From positions 7,075,210 through 7,139,209 of the forward strand of contig RPFO01000065.1 in NCBI GenBank assembly GCA_009746045.1: a stretch of 64,000 nucleotides of DNA, read 5' to 3'. Under the pieces are notes generated by a model that saw nothing but the letters and a program-made list of their open reading frames with translations, made no database searches and was not told the origin of the DNA. The first letter of the stretch is position 1. Every line of letters starts with the position of its first letter. Positions 21,861 through 34,875 of this stretch are shown here, piece after piece. The stretch comes from Mesostigma viride. Taxonomy: Eukaryota; Streptophyta; Mesostigmatophyceae; Mesostigmatales; Mesostigmataceae. Position numbers and translations under genes: made by a program.

Positions 21861-23640
21861 GAACTAACTTAAGGTAGCCGGTAGTATGCTGAGCCCGGCA
21901 TACGCGGCGCTGCGAAGGCCATAGTCTAGCTGACTGAATTTGGGGCTCTGACGCAGTTGATATGAGCTCCGGCTGCTGCGCCGTCAGCCATGCCCCGGCG
22001 CGTGGCTCTCAAATTTACACATGCATGTTGTTCAGACGCCATGGTCGCAATGGTGCTCTATGCTCATCTATCTTATCAGCTTGTGGCTCTATGCTCTCTA
22101 AAGAACAATGTGACCAGGTTCTCAGGCACTTGGCCGGGCACGGTCTAGCTCGGCGACATTTATCTGCCATATCGATCCGCGGCCACCATGCAGATCGACT
22201 GGCCCAACTGGGAGCCACTGCTAAGTTCAGCACCCGGTGGAGTATTTGCGGCCACTGTACGTCATCCACTGTGCACACGTACGGCGACGACCAGGACATC
22301 CGTGCACTGAGGCGAGCAGCGCCGGGGCAGCCTCAAGCTTCACCTGCACGCCAGCCGATGGGCAGCCGACTGACGTCCCGGACACCATCCCAGCTTTAGT
22401 GGAGGAGCAGCTGGCGCCGATTGCTGCTGAGCAGGTAGCTCGCAGCCCTGGCTGCGCCTGACGGCCCGCTCAACATCAACACCGCCATTCATGCAAGGTC
22501 AACAACATTGAAGCCAAAGTCGCACACAACATGCTCCAGCCCCAGTTTACCGCTGCGCAAGAGCATTCGTTGCCGTCCAGGCCTCCGAGGCCACTGCATG
22601 AGCCACTGTGACCGCCCGCCTCAACCACCGAGGTGGAAGGCCGAGTTGGCCAAGGCATCGTGAAGCTGGAGGCAGTTGCTACACCGGCCAAGGTAGACGC
22701 CCTGGTCTGACGCAGGTCCCCGAGATCGCTAGCTGAGCGAACAGCCATGCACCATCGCCACCCAACCTGGGCCGGTCGGATCGAATGACAGCGACTGACC
22801 CCTCGAATCGCGCCTCCTGGGCTCAGACCTGCTCAAGAGCCTGCAGGCCGAAGTGCCGCCGAACCATGCAGGCGAACCCCCATCACCACCGCCAATACCA
22901 CCACTGGCTCTCCACCAGGAGCTGGAAGACAAGCGCCGCAATCGAGGCCGCTGACCGCGACCGTTGCCGCCTGGCATGCCGGGTCATGCTCAGGCGCCTC
23001 AACATGCAGCCGGAGGAGACCCCAGACTCTCTTCTCGACAAGCTCTGACAGGAACCAGCTCTTCTAGCGCGGCGGCATGTAGAGCTCTGCAAGGGACTAA
23101 TAATATGCAGTGACTCTGCAGGGCGCCTACCGCCTGCCCGCCCTGCCCCATCCACGGGACTTAAGGCTGGCCACGTACCCGCCGGCCAGCCAGTGGTACT
23201 CACCTAGGCTTTTGAGCGACATCGCAGCCCGAGCTAGTTCGGTTCCGCCTGCCCCAGCCACGGGACAAGGCTGGCCCCCCACCAATGGTCCTCACTTTCA
23301 GCGACATCACCGCCTGAGCTCGACCGGTTCCTCTCTCACCGCATTGAAGAAGCTGGCGAACTCCCCGTGCATGGTCACTTGACGTCGACCTGACGCCTGT
23401 CAGCCCAGCCGCAGTACCCCGCAATCAGTACGTGGCCCGACTGCATCCGCCACACTTGAGACCAGCCGCGACACTGAGCCCCAAGTGGACTGGCGGGGCG
23501 GGGACCTTTATCATCACCATTCCGGCAGGGCGCCTCTGAATGAGTTCCAAGGCTATCAGTGTGGCCACTGGACCAATGTGGGGCGTGGGCCAGCCCTACG
23601 CACTGCATCCGCTATGATTTTGCTACGTCCCACGAAGCTT
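21861..23640. other. Decayed coding-like DNA of unknown origin
   Basis: Short frames with a coding-like flavour occur on the plus strand, for example VNNIEAKVAHNML near 22500, VEGRVGQGIVKLEAVATPAK near 22630 and MLRRLNMQPEETPDSLLDKL near 22985. They are separated by stops and frame changes. The heptad-like Leu/Ala spacing would fit a decayed retroelement gag, but no zinc knuckle or other diagnostic block is present. I make no functional call. Confidence 0.3.
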
Positions 23641-23710
23641 TATTGCACCCACAGTATTGATTGTAGATGCTAGACTCTCCGAGTGAGCCTGTGGCCTGCC
23701 TTTCAAGACA
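23641..23710. repeat. Interspersed repeat, copy 1 (TATTGCACCCACAG family)
   Basis: Begins with TATTGCACCCACAG. Shares its opening with copies at 24139-24212 and 25509-25575. Confidence 0.6.
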
Positions 23711-24138
23711 ACGAGAGAGGGGGGGGTCCCATGTTCATGCCCCCTTCTTCTTGCTCAGTGCATCAAACAGTGATGATCGAAAGGTACAGTACATATACCT
23801 ACTCAAAAAGTTGGTACCCCCTGGCTCTCCCAACGGAGGCGCGTGAATGAATGAATGTCAACAACAATGATCTGTGGAAGCCCCGGCCCCGGGCTCTCTC
23901 GGCGCCGGGACAGAGCATTCAAGCTATTTGTCTAGATGGGGGCTGAATCGAAAATAACGGGACGGATATTGCTTAGGGCCATTACAGCACTAATTGTCGA
24001 ACGATATTAGCTCAGCGTTTTAGTATTAAATTATAGCTCTGGCAGCCTTGTGGCCGGCCATTACCTTGCACCTTAGTTAGCCGACGTGTCAGTTTACCCA
24101 CGCCTCAGATAGGGCAATGTAATGCTCCCACGTTTCAT

Positions 24139-24370
24139 ATTGCACCCACAGCTAGAACCCGGATCGTTTCGACGGGTCCGATTGTGCACGGGTCCTGTGG
24201 CGTGCCTGTGGCATATGAGGGAATGAGAGGGGGGGTCCATGCCCCCCGGCCTTGCGGCCCCGGCTGTGCACACCGATCTCATGGCCGGATTAAAAGCACT
24301 ATGTACCGATATGGTACGTGCTCCGTGACTACCCAACAGCTAGGAGCATCAGCATATAAATTAAATTAAG
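24139..24370. repeat. Interspersed repeat, copy 2
   Basis: Begins TATTGCACCCACAG, then CGGATCGTTTCGACGGGTCC and GTGGCGTGCCTG. It continues into a G-run and a GGATTAAAAGCACT block that resembles 3480-3590. Probably one old short interspersed element family. Confidence 0.55.
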
Positions 24371-24449
24371 AACATACACCGAGTCCGTCGGTTGGGAGCA
24401 TATGTATTACACACTATATCTCTGAGAAGGGGCATATATATGGTTTTCG

Positions 24450-24806
24450 GTGGCGCGGCCCTTGGCTCTTAGCCACGTGGCTGGGGCCTCCCTCACGGCA
24501 GGTTACACGGCGGACCGGGCGGAGCGGGCCAAGCTCCTGGCCTACGGCGACGTCGGGCACCATCGTGTGGTGCCCTTTGTCCTGGAGGAGTTTGGGGCCA
24601 TGGGGCCCCTGACCTCCGCCTTCTTCAAGGAGTGTTGCCGGCTCCGGGAGGACCGGCTGGACCTGGAGGGCCAGCGGGCCCCATGGTCGGCGCGGACCTG
24701 GACGTCATATTGGCGTCAGCGCTTGTCGGTGGCGCTGACTCGGGCCATGGCGGACATCATGCTCCGCCGTACGCGGGCTGATTTTGCGGTGCAGCAGGGC
24801 TATTAG
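24450..24806 (+). pseudogene. C-terminal fragment of a family B type LINE polyprotein
   Basis: The 118-codon frame contains GYTADRAERAKLLAYGDVG, VVPFVLEEFGAMGPLTSAFF and DIMLRRTRADFAVQQGY before the stop. The sequence around AxRAERAKxxxY ... PFVLEExGxxGP is the typical end of polyproteins whose RT contains GTQQGDPLGP (compare 2380-3418). The frame is open for its whole length, but the rest of the element is absent. It therefore looks like a 5'-truncated insertion, the common fate of LINE copies. Confidence 0.6.
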
Positions 24807-25879
24807 GTTCCTCCCGTTAGGCGTTTCCATTGGTCTTATCGTACTTCGTAGTATAGAGCTTTGACATGGCTCTGTATATAGGTTTATAGCTGGGCGTTTG
24901 CTTTGGTTTGAGTGATTTCACTCTGCTGTAAGTAATTATATTTTTAATATATATGGTTTTTAGTACATTCTGGGCTACAACCTGCAGGGCAGGAGGGTGT
25001 AAACTGCCACCACCTTAGTACTCTGGGCAGTGCACAAGGTGCACCTGCACCACCATGATGTATCATACCTAAAGTGAGGCCTGGCATGGGGTGGAAATTG
25101 ACCGTTATGGCTAGGCAAGGTCTATTAAGGCATGGCGTCTCAGCAGATCGAGAGTGACTCTCTGCATCATGGGCAAAGCAGGTGTATACGGGAGGGGCGC
25201 GGGCGGGGACCTGATATGATCAACCACAAGATGTGGACGCCCCCTGCGGGCTATAATAATAGCCCTAGCTTGTAATCACCATGGTAGTCACTGCCGCCAT
25301 GCATGGCAGCCATGCATGCCTAGAATGTTTGCCTAGCCAAGCCACCACCATACCTAGTCAAGTGCATGCACCGCTAACGCACGGTACACAACCATGCAGC
25401 CATAGCCTTAGCTTAGCCCTTGTATATACATGCAGCCATGCTACGTCCTGGCTATGATCAGCTTACTTGCCCGTGACGCTCCTTGTTATGATATGCTCAC
25501 ACGGGTCTTATTGCACCCACAGAACTGATTGCCGGATCGTCTATCGTACGTGTCCAATTGCTGGTGTGGCATGCCTCAGAGGTTAGGCCCCCAAGGAGGA
25601 CGACGATGTCAAGGAGGTGTCACACTGAGAAGGAGTTCCTGAGGGGAAACCCAGGCCAGAAGCGTGCTGCCCCCTCCCCCCCACCCGGCCTGCCAAGGAG
25701 CCAGTGGTGAAGAAGGAGAAGACTGATGACAAGGTTGTCTATGTGTTCTAGACACCTTATGATGATGCTGGGCCTTTGATAAATAGCCCTTTGACGTTTG
25801 CAGATAGGCCCTTGCCTTTGTACCTTTGTCTCTGCTACTAGATAGCAAACTTACCGTATAACTTTTATGGCATTCAAGG
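24807..25879. other. Intergenic DNA, no gene recognised
   Basis: A/T-rich flank, then GC-neutral DNA with GCATG/CATGC-rich stretches near 25280-25480. The frame near 25590-25750 (APKEDDDVKEVSH, then PAKEPVVKKEKTDDKVVYVF after a stop) looks like a decayed charged peptide but is too short to call. Confidence 0.4.
25509..25575. repeat. Interspersed repeat, copy 3
   Basis: Begins with TATTGCACCCACAG, then ATTGCCGGATCGTCTATCGT and GGTGTGGCATGCCT. It parallels copy 2 with about one mismatch in five. Confidence 0.55.
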
Positions 25880-26470
25880 TCGTCATTCTGACACGTACCT
25901 GACCTACGGCGCCGAGACCTGGACACTGACGCAGGAGCTGGAGCAACGACTCGATGGCACCGTCACCAAGATGCTGCGCAAGGCCCTTAACATCCCCTTT
26001 GGTTTGCACATTAGTAATGCGGATTTGTACGCTGATTTGCCCTATGTTTCCCACATTATTAGGCACAGGCGCCTGGGCCTAGCCGGGCACCTGGCCCGCA
26101 CAGATCAGGTAGATACATCAGATAGACTAGCTGGCACCAAGCCCGCCCAGCCTGGGCGATATGTCCTCACCTGGCGTGCCCCAGGCCGCGCGCGGCAGGG
26201 CCGCCACCCGTGGACTTTTCGTGATAGCTAGACTCGGCATGGACATGATGTGCTATACACTAGACGTGACGGGCTCACACCCGGCGGCCGGCGGGCAGCC
26301 TCCTGGTTTGTCTGTAATATGGAGGCAGATGGTGCGCAAGGATAGATGGCAAGTAGTGATGAAGGAGACCACCCCCAAGTCTGTGGGGGCTCCGCATGTG
26401 ACCGTGTCTGGCATTCATAGCGATTCGCGCCGCGGTGCCCACACCCCTGTAACTATAAGACCTAGATAGC
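25880..26470 (+). pseudogene. LINE family A relic: C-terminal region
   Basis: On the plus strand TYLTYGAETWTLTQELEQRL, TVTKMLRKALNIPFGL, HIIRHRRLGLAGHLARTDQV and RYVLTWRAPGRARQGR match, block for block, the minus-strand relic at 20740-21190 (CGAKTWTLTDQLVKRL, GHLARTSQVDTGRP, RHVLTWPGPRDKPRR). This is the region after the RT palm. The palm itself is missing, so the copy is 5'-truncated. The continuation to 26470 (RQMVRKDRWQVVMKETTP) is less certain. Confidence 0.7.
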
Positions 26471-26820
26471 TTACACCATCCATTCCATCCCATGTTCCCC
26501 TCCCACTGAGGACCGGCTTATGCTCACGTGATGCAGTCACGTGTCTAAATTAATTACATGGCAGACCCATTTTGGACTTACGTAAATTTACCGTAGTGCA
26601 TGTATGCCATGTGAATAATTAATTAGTGCACGGTTTTGGTGACATGTAAACATTCATTGTTCATCTACTCAACAAGCCTGACACGCCTATATAATTTGTT
26701 TGGCGATTGGACAAGTAGTTTGGCCTGTGCACTAGCGTGGCAGGCCCCTTTTGCCTAGTGTTAGGGACTTTGGGAATTTGTCCCTAGTCTTGAATTCGAC
26801 GCCGCGCCGGTACTGCACCG
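26471..26820. other. A/T-rich spacer, nothing recognised
   Basis: No coding frame or repeat family was identified between the LINE relic and the TTG array. Confidence 0.5.
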
Positions 26821-28243
<1,423 letters not shown>

Positions 28244-28722
28244 CACTACAATACGCTTCCGCGGACACCTTTTTCAGCGGGGAAAGTGCCCCCGGGCCTC
28301 CGGGGCAAATTCAGCAAGCGCTGCGGAACTTAGATACTAAAATTTCGTTTTTGGTTCGTACCGTACAGCCAATCATTTTGCGCCCGGATCAAATTGTGAT
28401 CTGGGCACTGAACACGAAATTTTCAGCGGAACGTACGAAACACCAAAGCAACTACAGAAAATTTTCAGTGACGAAACTGTAGTACCTTGTACCAAGTAAA
28501 ATGTAGTAGGACTTCGCTAAATTCACGTTCGGAATTTTTCCCCGCAAGATTCCCCCGCAAGATTCCCCCGCACGATTCCCCCCGCTAGGTTCAGGCTCCA
28601 GTCGATGCTCGCCAAATGGCGCAAAAAAAGAAACATATGTTAAAATCAACGGTGCGAATCCTCGTTACCGCTCGGGTAACATTCTCACTCATTTCGCGTC
28701 TCCTACGAACCGTATTGTAGTG
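28244..28722. mobile_element. Small CACTA-ended insertion inside the TTG array
   Basis: The 479-bp segment starts CACTACAATACGCTTC and ends with the inverse of CACTACAATACGGTTC (15 of 16 bases). It therefore has CACTA...TAGTG termini. TTG repeat lies on both sides, and removing the segment plus one copy of a GT dinucleotide rejoins the array in phase, so GT fits a 2-bp target duplication. Internally there is a tandem phrase CCCCGCAAGATTC near 28540-28585. No coding frame of note, so it would be non-autonomous. Confidence 0.6.
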
Positions 28723-28775
28723 GTTGTTGTTGTTGTTGTTGTTGTTGCGGTTGTTGTTGTTGTTGTTGTTGTTGT
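28723..28775. repeat. (TTG)n continuation right of the insertion
   Basis: TTG units with a single GCG interruption near 28747. They are in phase with the large array once the 479-bp insertion is removed. Confidence 0.9.
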
Positions 28776-29061
28776 GTCCCAACTGTTGGTACTGCATGCA
28801 CCGTACGACCCAATATTTCGGTACTGACGCCGTACGAATGCAGTAAAATTTGTACGAATCAAAGATACGGGTCGACTCGTGACTTGGCACTCGTAATTGC
28901 CAAGTACTGGCCCGCGGGGGTGGCTGATGGATCCAAAATAAAAAAAAGGCGGCTGGCGTGCCTGCATGAATGTAATTAATTAATTTTGGAAGACGAAGCT
29001 GCCCCATAGCCCCGCATGCCACAAACGCTATAGCGGAGAATGAAGATAAACGAAATTTTAC

Positions 29062-29300
29062 GTGACAACGCCAATCATGTTAAAACAAGTACCCTGTCAA
29101 CGCAATATTGTACGCGTTAGGCGACAAATTGCAGGAGATGGTCGACAATCTCGAGGGCGGGCGCCCCTCACGCAGGCCTCGCGTGCAGGCAGGTCGAGGC
29201 CCGAGCAGTCCTCCACCTCCTCTTCTGATGAGGAGGGAGGGGAGGAGGATGACACGCAGGATCAGGGTAACGATGAGCAGGAAGACGCGACCTTAATTAA
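29062..29300 (+). other. Acidic ORF fragment interrupted by the TTAA element
   Basis: The frame has a basic start (RVRRQIAGDGRQSRG) and a Ser/Glu/Asp-rich end (SSTSSSDEEGGEEDD, GNDEQEDAT), and is cut by the element inserted at TTAA 29297-29300. Right of the element (from 32753) a frame reading SVTPQASAATSTSTCPDTT, a stop, then SERRPRRTRSQ continues in similar style. It may be a disordered nuclear-type protein or a transposon ORF. No domain was recognised. Confidence 0.3.
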
Positions 29301-32300
29301 CCCCTAAATGGTCTGGCTGCCGATTTTCCGCCTAAAACTGAGTTACAGCCGACACGTCGGCCCCTTCTCGGGGGACCAAATGCCGCGAAAACTATTGAGA
29401 ATTAGGAAAAGTTTAGCTGAGAAGATTGAAAGTTTATAATTTTCCTCACAGCATGGTACTAGGGTTTGCATACTTCTGACAAAGTTATAGAGGTGTTCTG
29501 GCCGGTCAAAGTACAAGGGGTCAGGGTACTTTTTCACGTACAACGTGCATTCCGGAAAACGACGACCTGGCCATGGCGGCTTGCGCCCACGCATGGCATT
29601 TACGTTTTCGTTCGAATTTTCTGACCAAACTCAGGAAATTGATTTTATACGTCCTAAAGATGATACAGGCCAATTTTTGGTTCGCGGGAATGCCATTTGA
29701 TAGGTGTCGGCAGCGTTCTTGCTGGAAAAAACTGCGATCAGGCCGGACGATAGAAACGTTGACAGCAATACCTTTCCGGCGTATTTTAAAGGATATATTG
29801 GTTTCTTTGTACTTTTTATGATACATGGTAGTCGTAAACGTGCAAGGGTGGCCAGAACTCGCCGAATCCAGCGACCATGCTGCACAACTTTGGTGTGCCG
29901 AAATGCGCCATTTTGCGGCCACCGCCTGGGCCAAGGTAACGCCATCCATGCCTGGTAAAGCTTAATCATCGTTTTCCTATCGATGTTTGACGTTTATATA
30001 TACGTTCTAGCTTGTGTAGCACATTCTTTTTGCATTATTCATGCTCTTTCTTGACCCTGGCCTGGCCCCTTTCTAAAACACCCTTCTTAGATGCTTCCCT
30101 CAGTCAGTTGACCTGCCACAGGGTGATGGTGATAAGTTTTAGAGGCTGTATGGGTTTGGATACCTCCATATATGTTTGTTATACATTTCCCACACACATA
30201 TTGCATGAGTGTGAGGCAGTTGGCTGGTCTCTGTGGCATCATCAAGCATGAAACCGGTGAGTAGAAGCTTCCCATTGTCAGCATGTGCCACCAGGTGTGC
30301 TGGCCATCACCTGGCAAGCTATAGCAGCTTAGGCCTAGTTTATCCTTGCTAGGGCAAGCTGAAATAGGCTTAAAATCACTAGTTTGTTGGTGGCTGCCTC
30401 CTAGAATGCATGCCTTGCGTAGGGTATCCGTACCACGTTACCTACGTGCATGGACAAGGTGGCACCTGCACATAGGTGCCATGTAAGGGCAGTGTGATGA
30501 TGCAGTTATGTTTCCCCATCATTGTGGAAGGGAAATGTATTGTGTGGCATGGTTGGGGGCCATATTAGTAGGTATTAGTAGGTAGTATGCCCACTCCTAC
30601 CCCCTTGGTTGCTTTTTACCAACGGTACCCCTATGGGCTGTACTGGGTGTAACTGCTGGTATACCCACCCAAATGATGACCCCAATGGCTCAAACTGTTC
30701 AGCAACTAATTGTTTATCATCCCTGAAGTGGTAGGTGCCTAGCTCTTACAACATAATTCAAAATGCACATTCTACCAAAAATGAAAACGCTCGTCTTGAC
30801 CCCCCTGACTTTGGCGGCAGTTATACATGGCCTACCCTGCATATATGTAAGGTTGTGATATACCAACCCGAAGGGCAACTCATGGACATGCTTGGCCCCC
30901 AAGGACAGCCATTGGATATGGGCAGAGTGAGATCATACGCCGTATAATACGGTATAATACGTAATACGCTGGCTTTGAGCGTATGATTCATACGTTATAA
31001 TACGTTTTAGCGTATAATGACGTATAATACCGTATTATACCGTATGATGCCGTGTTTTCCGCGTTTTTTTTACGTTTTGCGCGGCTAGGATGCCAGAACG
31101 ACAGGGCAACGATTTGAAGCCACAGATTTCGTATCTCTACTATAAGTACTGACCCGTCTGAACTTTCACAATTCGACGCGATCTTATTTTGACATTGTGG
31201 TGCACAGTGCGCGCACCGTGCGGAGGTGGCCATGGCGACGTGCGTTCCGTTAAAATATGGCTAATCCGGCGGGCGACAGGCGAAAAAATTAAGCCGATGG
31301 TTAAAAGTGATGTTCTATTATGATGTTTCATAGCAAGATCTGCACTATTTGCAAATTCGCTGCCTTTGTTGGTACAGATTTGCACGGGGGTCTCATCCAA
31401 CGTCAATTTGGCCGCGATGAATAATCTAGCATGTGTGCCTGCGACGGTAGAACTCGACATTCGTGGGTTATTTTGATGCAGCAAGAGCCGTTTAGTAACG
31501 GACACCATGAAAATAACCTAAGCATCTTCGATCTGCGGCCATTTCCTGTCATTTCTAAAATGATTTCGTTCAGGCCTGCGCGATCCGCGGTTAATCCATC
31601 CATGGCTGGCTGGCTTTTCTTGCGCGCCTGGGTAGGAAATAATGCCGGCCGTGGTACGTTGATTTGCCGCATGTCACCGCCCAGTCTGTTTGCGCTCTTA
31701 ATGAACCTGGCATGAAACTTTTTGCGCCGTTTCTGGGTTTTTCTTGCTATTTTGTTCTCCACTTGTTGCAGTTGTGCTATCAGATTTTCCGCAGCTTTCA
31801 ATGGTTTTCCTTACGCTGCGTATGCCATGCTTCCTAAAGCTACCCAGAATTGATCGGGCAGTTATCTGGCTTTGCTACGCTTCCTGTATGGAGGTTTTCA
31901 CACGGTAGACATTCTATATTGCGTAGTCAAGGACCCTAGCTGCCTGGGAGCGGCATCACCGTTGCAAGGAGCTGGCGAGCTCATAGACGCCTGTCATGCT
32001 CTTCAGCCTGCTGGAAAACAAGGTTGTTGTATGGAAGGTGAGAATATGTGAGTTACTTATCACATCCCCACCTGTTTAGCCTCCGTGGTTCCCCAACGGG
32101 GACACGAGATTAATTAATATTAATTAATTAATTCAGTTAATTAATTAATTAATGCACACCACGAGTCACACACCTGTAGTCACATGCAGCTCAGTATATT
32201 CACATAGCATCGCACCATGCAAACATACTACATGCATTAATTGTATACTACTGTAGTATTTGCGTGCATGCACAGCCACATATATATATATTAAAATATA

Positions 32301-32748
32301 TAATTACTTGCATCAAAGTGAAGGCACCCAAGTAAACATAACCAATATAAAGCCACATATATACACATACACACAATTATGCATGCGCACGTTTACATTC
32401 TCAGTATTACATGCAATACATCGATCGTGTCCACAATATCCACCGTATAGAGTATAGCCGAGGGTAGGGCAACCTTGGATTATGTCCAAAACAGTGTTAA
32501 AAACATGTGGATTGATGGTGGGTGTCTTAAAATGTGTAAAATCAGAGTATTCTGAGTGTGTCCGTACGAAAACGTATAATACCGTATTATACCGCATTAT
32601 ACCGTATTATACATTATACTCCACCGTGACCGTATAACGCGTATAACGTACGATCTCACTCTGGATATGGGTGGGTTGGATGGCATCTGGTTTGCAAAAT
32701 TGTGAAGTTACAGCCGATGCATCGGCAGTATTTCTGCCCATTTAGGGG
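29301..32748. mobile_element. TTAA-flanked terminal-inverted-repeat element (piggyBac/Kolobok-type), 3.4 kb
   Basis: Both ends read CCCCTAAATGG inward, and both are flanked by TTAA (29297-29300 and 32749-32752). This is the signature of TTAA-specific cut-and-paste families such as piggyBac and Kolobok. Just inside each end is GTTACAGCCGA followed by four bases and TCGGC, forming a 14-base palindrome or near-palindrome. The element was invaded at 30923 by a hAT-like element; without that it is about 1.7 kb. The only sizeable frame, 29521-29949 on the minus strand, shows no recognisable transposase, so the copy is probably non-autonomous. Confidence 0.75.
30923..32663. mobile_element. hAT-like element nested in the TTAA element, 1.74 kb
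   Basis: The termini are CAGAGTGAGATCATACG at the left and the inverse of CAGAGTGAGATCGTACG at the right (16 of 17). They are flanked by a perfect 8-bp target duplication GATATGGG (30915-30922 and 32664-32671). An 8-bp duplication with CAG-type ends is diagnostic of hAT elements. Both subterminal zones are packed with CGTATAATAC-type repeats in both orientations (30936-31050 and 32565-32655), the usual transposase-binding arrangement. The best internal frame is 31403-31801 (minus, 132 codons, basic). It has no BED finger or hAT dimerisation motif, so the copy looks non-autonomous. Confidence 0.8.
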
Positions 32749-32752
32749 TTAA

Positions 32753-33699
32753 GTGTTACGCCGCAAGCCTCGGCCGCCACCTCTACCTCTACCTGTCCTG
32801 ATACTACCTAAACTAGTGAGGCTGCTTCTATTTACACCCCTAGCGAAAGACGACCGAGACGAACCAGATCTCAATGCATTTACATATGTACTACTGTAAT
32901 ACGCCATAGGCCATTTAATCAAACCCGTTTACTCCAGGAAAAGAGGAAGGAAACACAACTAAACTGCCGTGACCCAAGCTAATATGTGCTAATTCATTTA
33001 ACACACGCCGAGTGACCACACAAGGAGTGGAACGTGCATAAATGGTCACCAACGGTCCAACAGGCTCGGGCCGACCTGGCCCTCGCCTGCAGAAACACAG
33101 AAACACAAGCAGGTGCACAGATGCACGCCTGTCCACTACATTCTACAAAAGGATAAGGACCACTAATATAGTACGCGGCGCGGCGCCCAAAGGCACCCAC
33201 TATACCACAGTACTGTTACGGGGACAATCATGTCCAAACTAGAACTGCACGTAACCTAGGAACAACCGAGGCCAAGGACCTAATTTACGTCCGTAACTAC
33301 AACGAATTGTTACGCGACGTAACACCTCCCCCCCACAAAAGGTAGGGAGCCCTCTCCCTACGCAGAGAGGAGGGAACCAGAGGGGTAGGAAAATAATCCT
33401 AACGCACCCAGCACACACCAACACAATCGATAGACCATCCCAGATACAAAGCACCAATAGTTCACACGGTCTCCACCACCACGCCGGGTGGTGTAGGGTT
33501 AGCCAGCACCAAGCCTGGTGGTAGGTTCCCCTAACTGCCTGGAACGGAGTCCTGGCCGGGGGGACGGCACTGGGCAGGACACACAGAGTAAACACATCAG
33601 CGCTAAGGACCAAGAACAGCCAACCAACTGGCCAGAATATGAGGGCGACTCTACATACCGGAGGGACAACACCCTCAGGTCGGGCCTAAGGCCCTCTAT
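32753..33699. other. Junction DNA between the TTAA element and the retroelement
   Basis: No clear gene. The first 150 bases continue the ORF interrupted at 29300. The part from about 33240 to 33699 lies immediately 3' of the gag-like ORF on the minus strand and includes a purine/pyrimidine-skewed stretch (CACCTCCCCCCCACAAAAGG near 33325). It may be retroelement untranslated DNA. No LTR could be delimited. Confidence 0.35.
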
Positions 33700-34560
33700 C
33701 TAGTGGCCATCCGTCTGGTAAGTGCCACGAGAGGCCAGCAGGACCTCCAGGTAGGCCTGGTAGTGAGCCACATCCTCAACATTGTCATGCCTATCTACAG
33801 TGAGGAAAACATCGGCCCACACGCCGTCAGGAAAGAGGCCCAGGAAGGCCCAGTAATACCTATGCTGCGTGAGGACGACCTGGCCACGGGCCCAGTCCAG
33901 AAAGCCACAGGCAAAGAGGCGAAGGAAAGGCTCTACCGCGATCAGGCAAAGGGCCCGCAGGAGGAGGCAATGATACCGAATCCGAGGGCGCAGACCCGTC
34001 GGGAAGAACAGGTCCACCAGGGGCTCCACGTTGGACGGCCACAACCGGATGTGCCGAACCTCGCGGGAGCGCCACCGACGAACACACTGTCGCGACCCGA
34101 ATGTCTCTAGGTAGTCGCTGGCACGAGGAGGAGGGTGACCGCGGGAGTCTAGACCCTGGCCCGGGATAGGCGCCGGGCGGCGGGCATCCCACTCAAGGAT
34201 GGGCTGGAGGACCGTAGTGTACGCCGCACCCGGCACCGCAGGAAACTCTACTGTAAGGGCATCCGAAGCCATAATGCCCAGAGGGGGAGGGTAAGCCCAC
34301 TGAAACCCACCGTAGGTGTCCAAGTCGTTGTGGCGCCTCGCCCAGCGATACAGGACGCGCCGGACCAGGATCTCACCCTCGAACACCGGATCAGCTAAAA
34401 TAACCATGTCGAACGGAGGCCGATCAGTCTCAATGGGTAGGCCACGATCCCGGGGCGCCCGACACACCTGGGAGAACCCATAGGACATGGGAGAGATGGC
34501 AAGCTCGGCAGAGGCGCGCGGCAGGTCACACTGTCGGCAGGCGAGTGCGGACATACCATA
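33700..34560 (-). pseudogene. gag-like gene copy A, C-terminal part (left of the CACTA insertion)
   Basis: The minus-strand frame begins just inside the CACTA end and reads through GMSALACRQCDLPRASAELA, CRAPRDRGLPIETDRPPFDM and GQGLDSRGHPPPRASDYLET to RGTYQTDGH and a stop near 33700. Its first 140 residues are nearly identical to the C-terminal part of copy B (41622-42030), which proves continuity with the N-terminal part now at 38967-40160. The sequence after GLDSR exists only here and represents the true C-terminus. It looks like a capsid-like or gag-like protein by context only. No CCHC knuckle is present. Confidence 0.65.
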
Positions 34561-34574
34561 CACTAGGAACTCAG

Positions 34575-34875
34575 ATTCTGAGAATTTTCTCAAAACCCTC
34601 AATTTTCTCACCTTTTGTGAGAATTTTTTGAGAAAATTGAGAAAAATCTCAATTTTTTTCCGCAGACGCTAGGCAAAAAATCTCACCAGGGTGAGATTTT
34701 GGTGAGAAAAAGGGGGTTTTGGTGAGATTGGGGTGAGAAAAAACCCTAAAGTGAGAAAAAAGGTGAGAATGGGTGAGAAAAAGTCCGAAAAATTGAGAAA
34801 ATTGAGAAAATTGAGAAGTTTCTCACCAACACGAGAAAAATCACAAGTCAACGTGGTGAGAAATTTCTCACCAAG
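34575..34875. repeat. Left subterminal TGAGAAA repeat array of the CACTA element
   Basis: More than twenty GTGAGAAA or GTGAGATTTT motifs occur, first in inverted and then in direct orientation. A mirror array lies at 38615-38955. Such arrays are binding sites for CACTA transposition proteins. Confidence 0.8.

Noticed and set aside
29301-29360. Palindrome near the left end of the TTAA element as a transcription terminator
   Set aside because: The same motif occurs at the same distance from the other end, which fits a transposase-binding site better.
32260-32600. Short frames in the A/T-rich part of the hAT-like element as genes
   Set aside because: Under 100 codons, of biased composition, and overlapping CGTATAATAC subterminal repeats.
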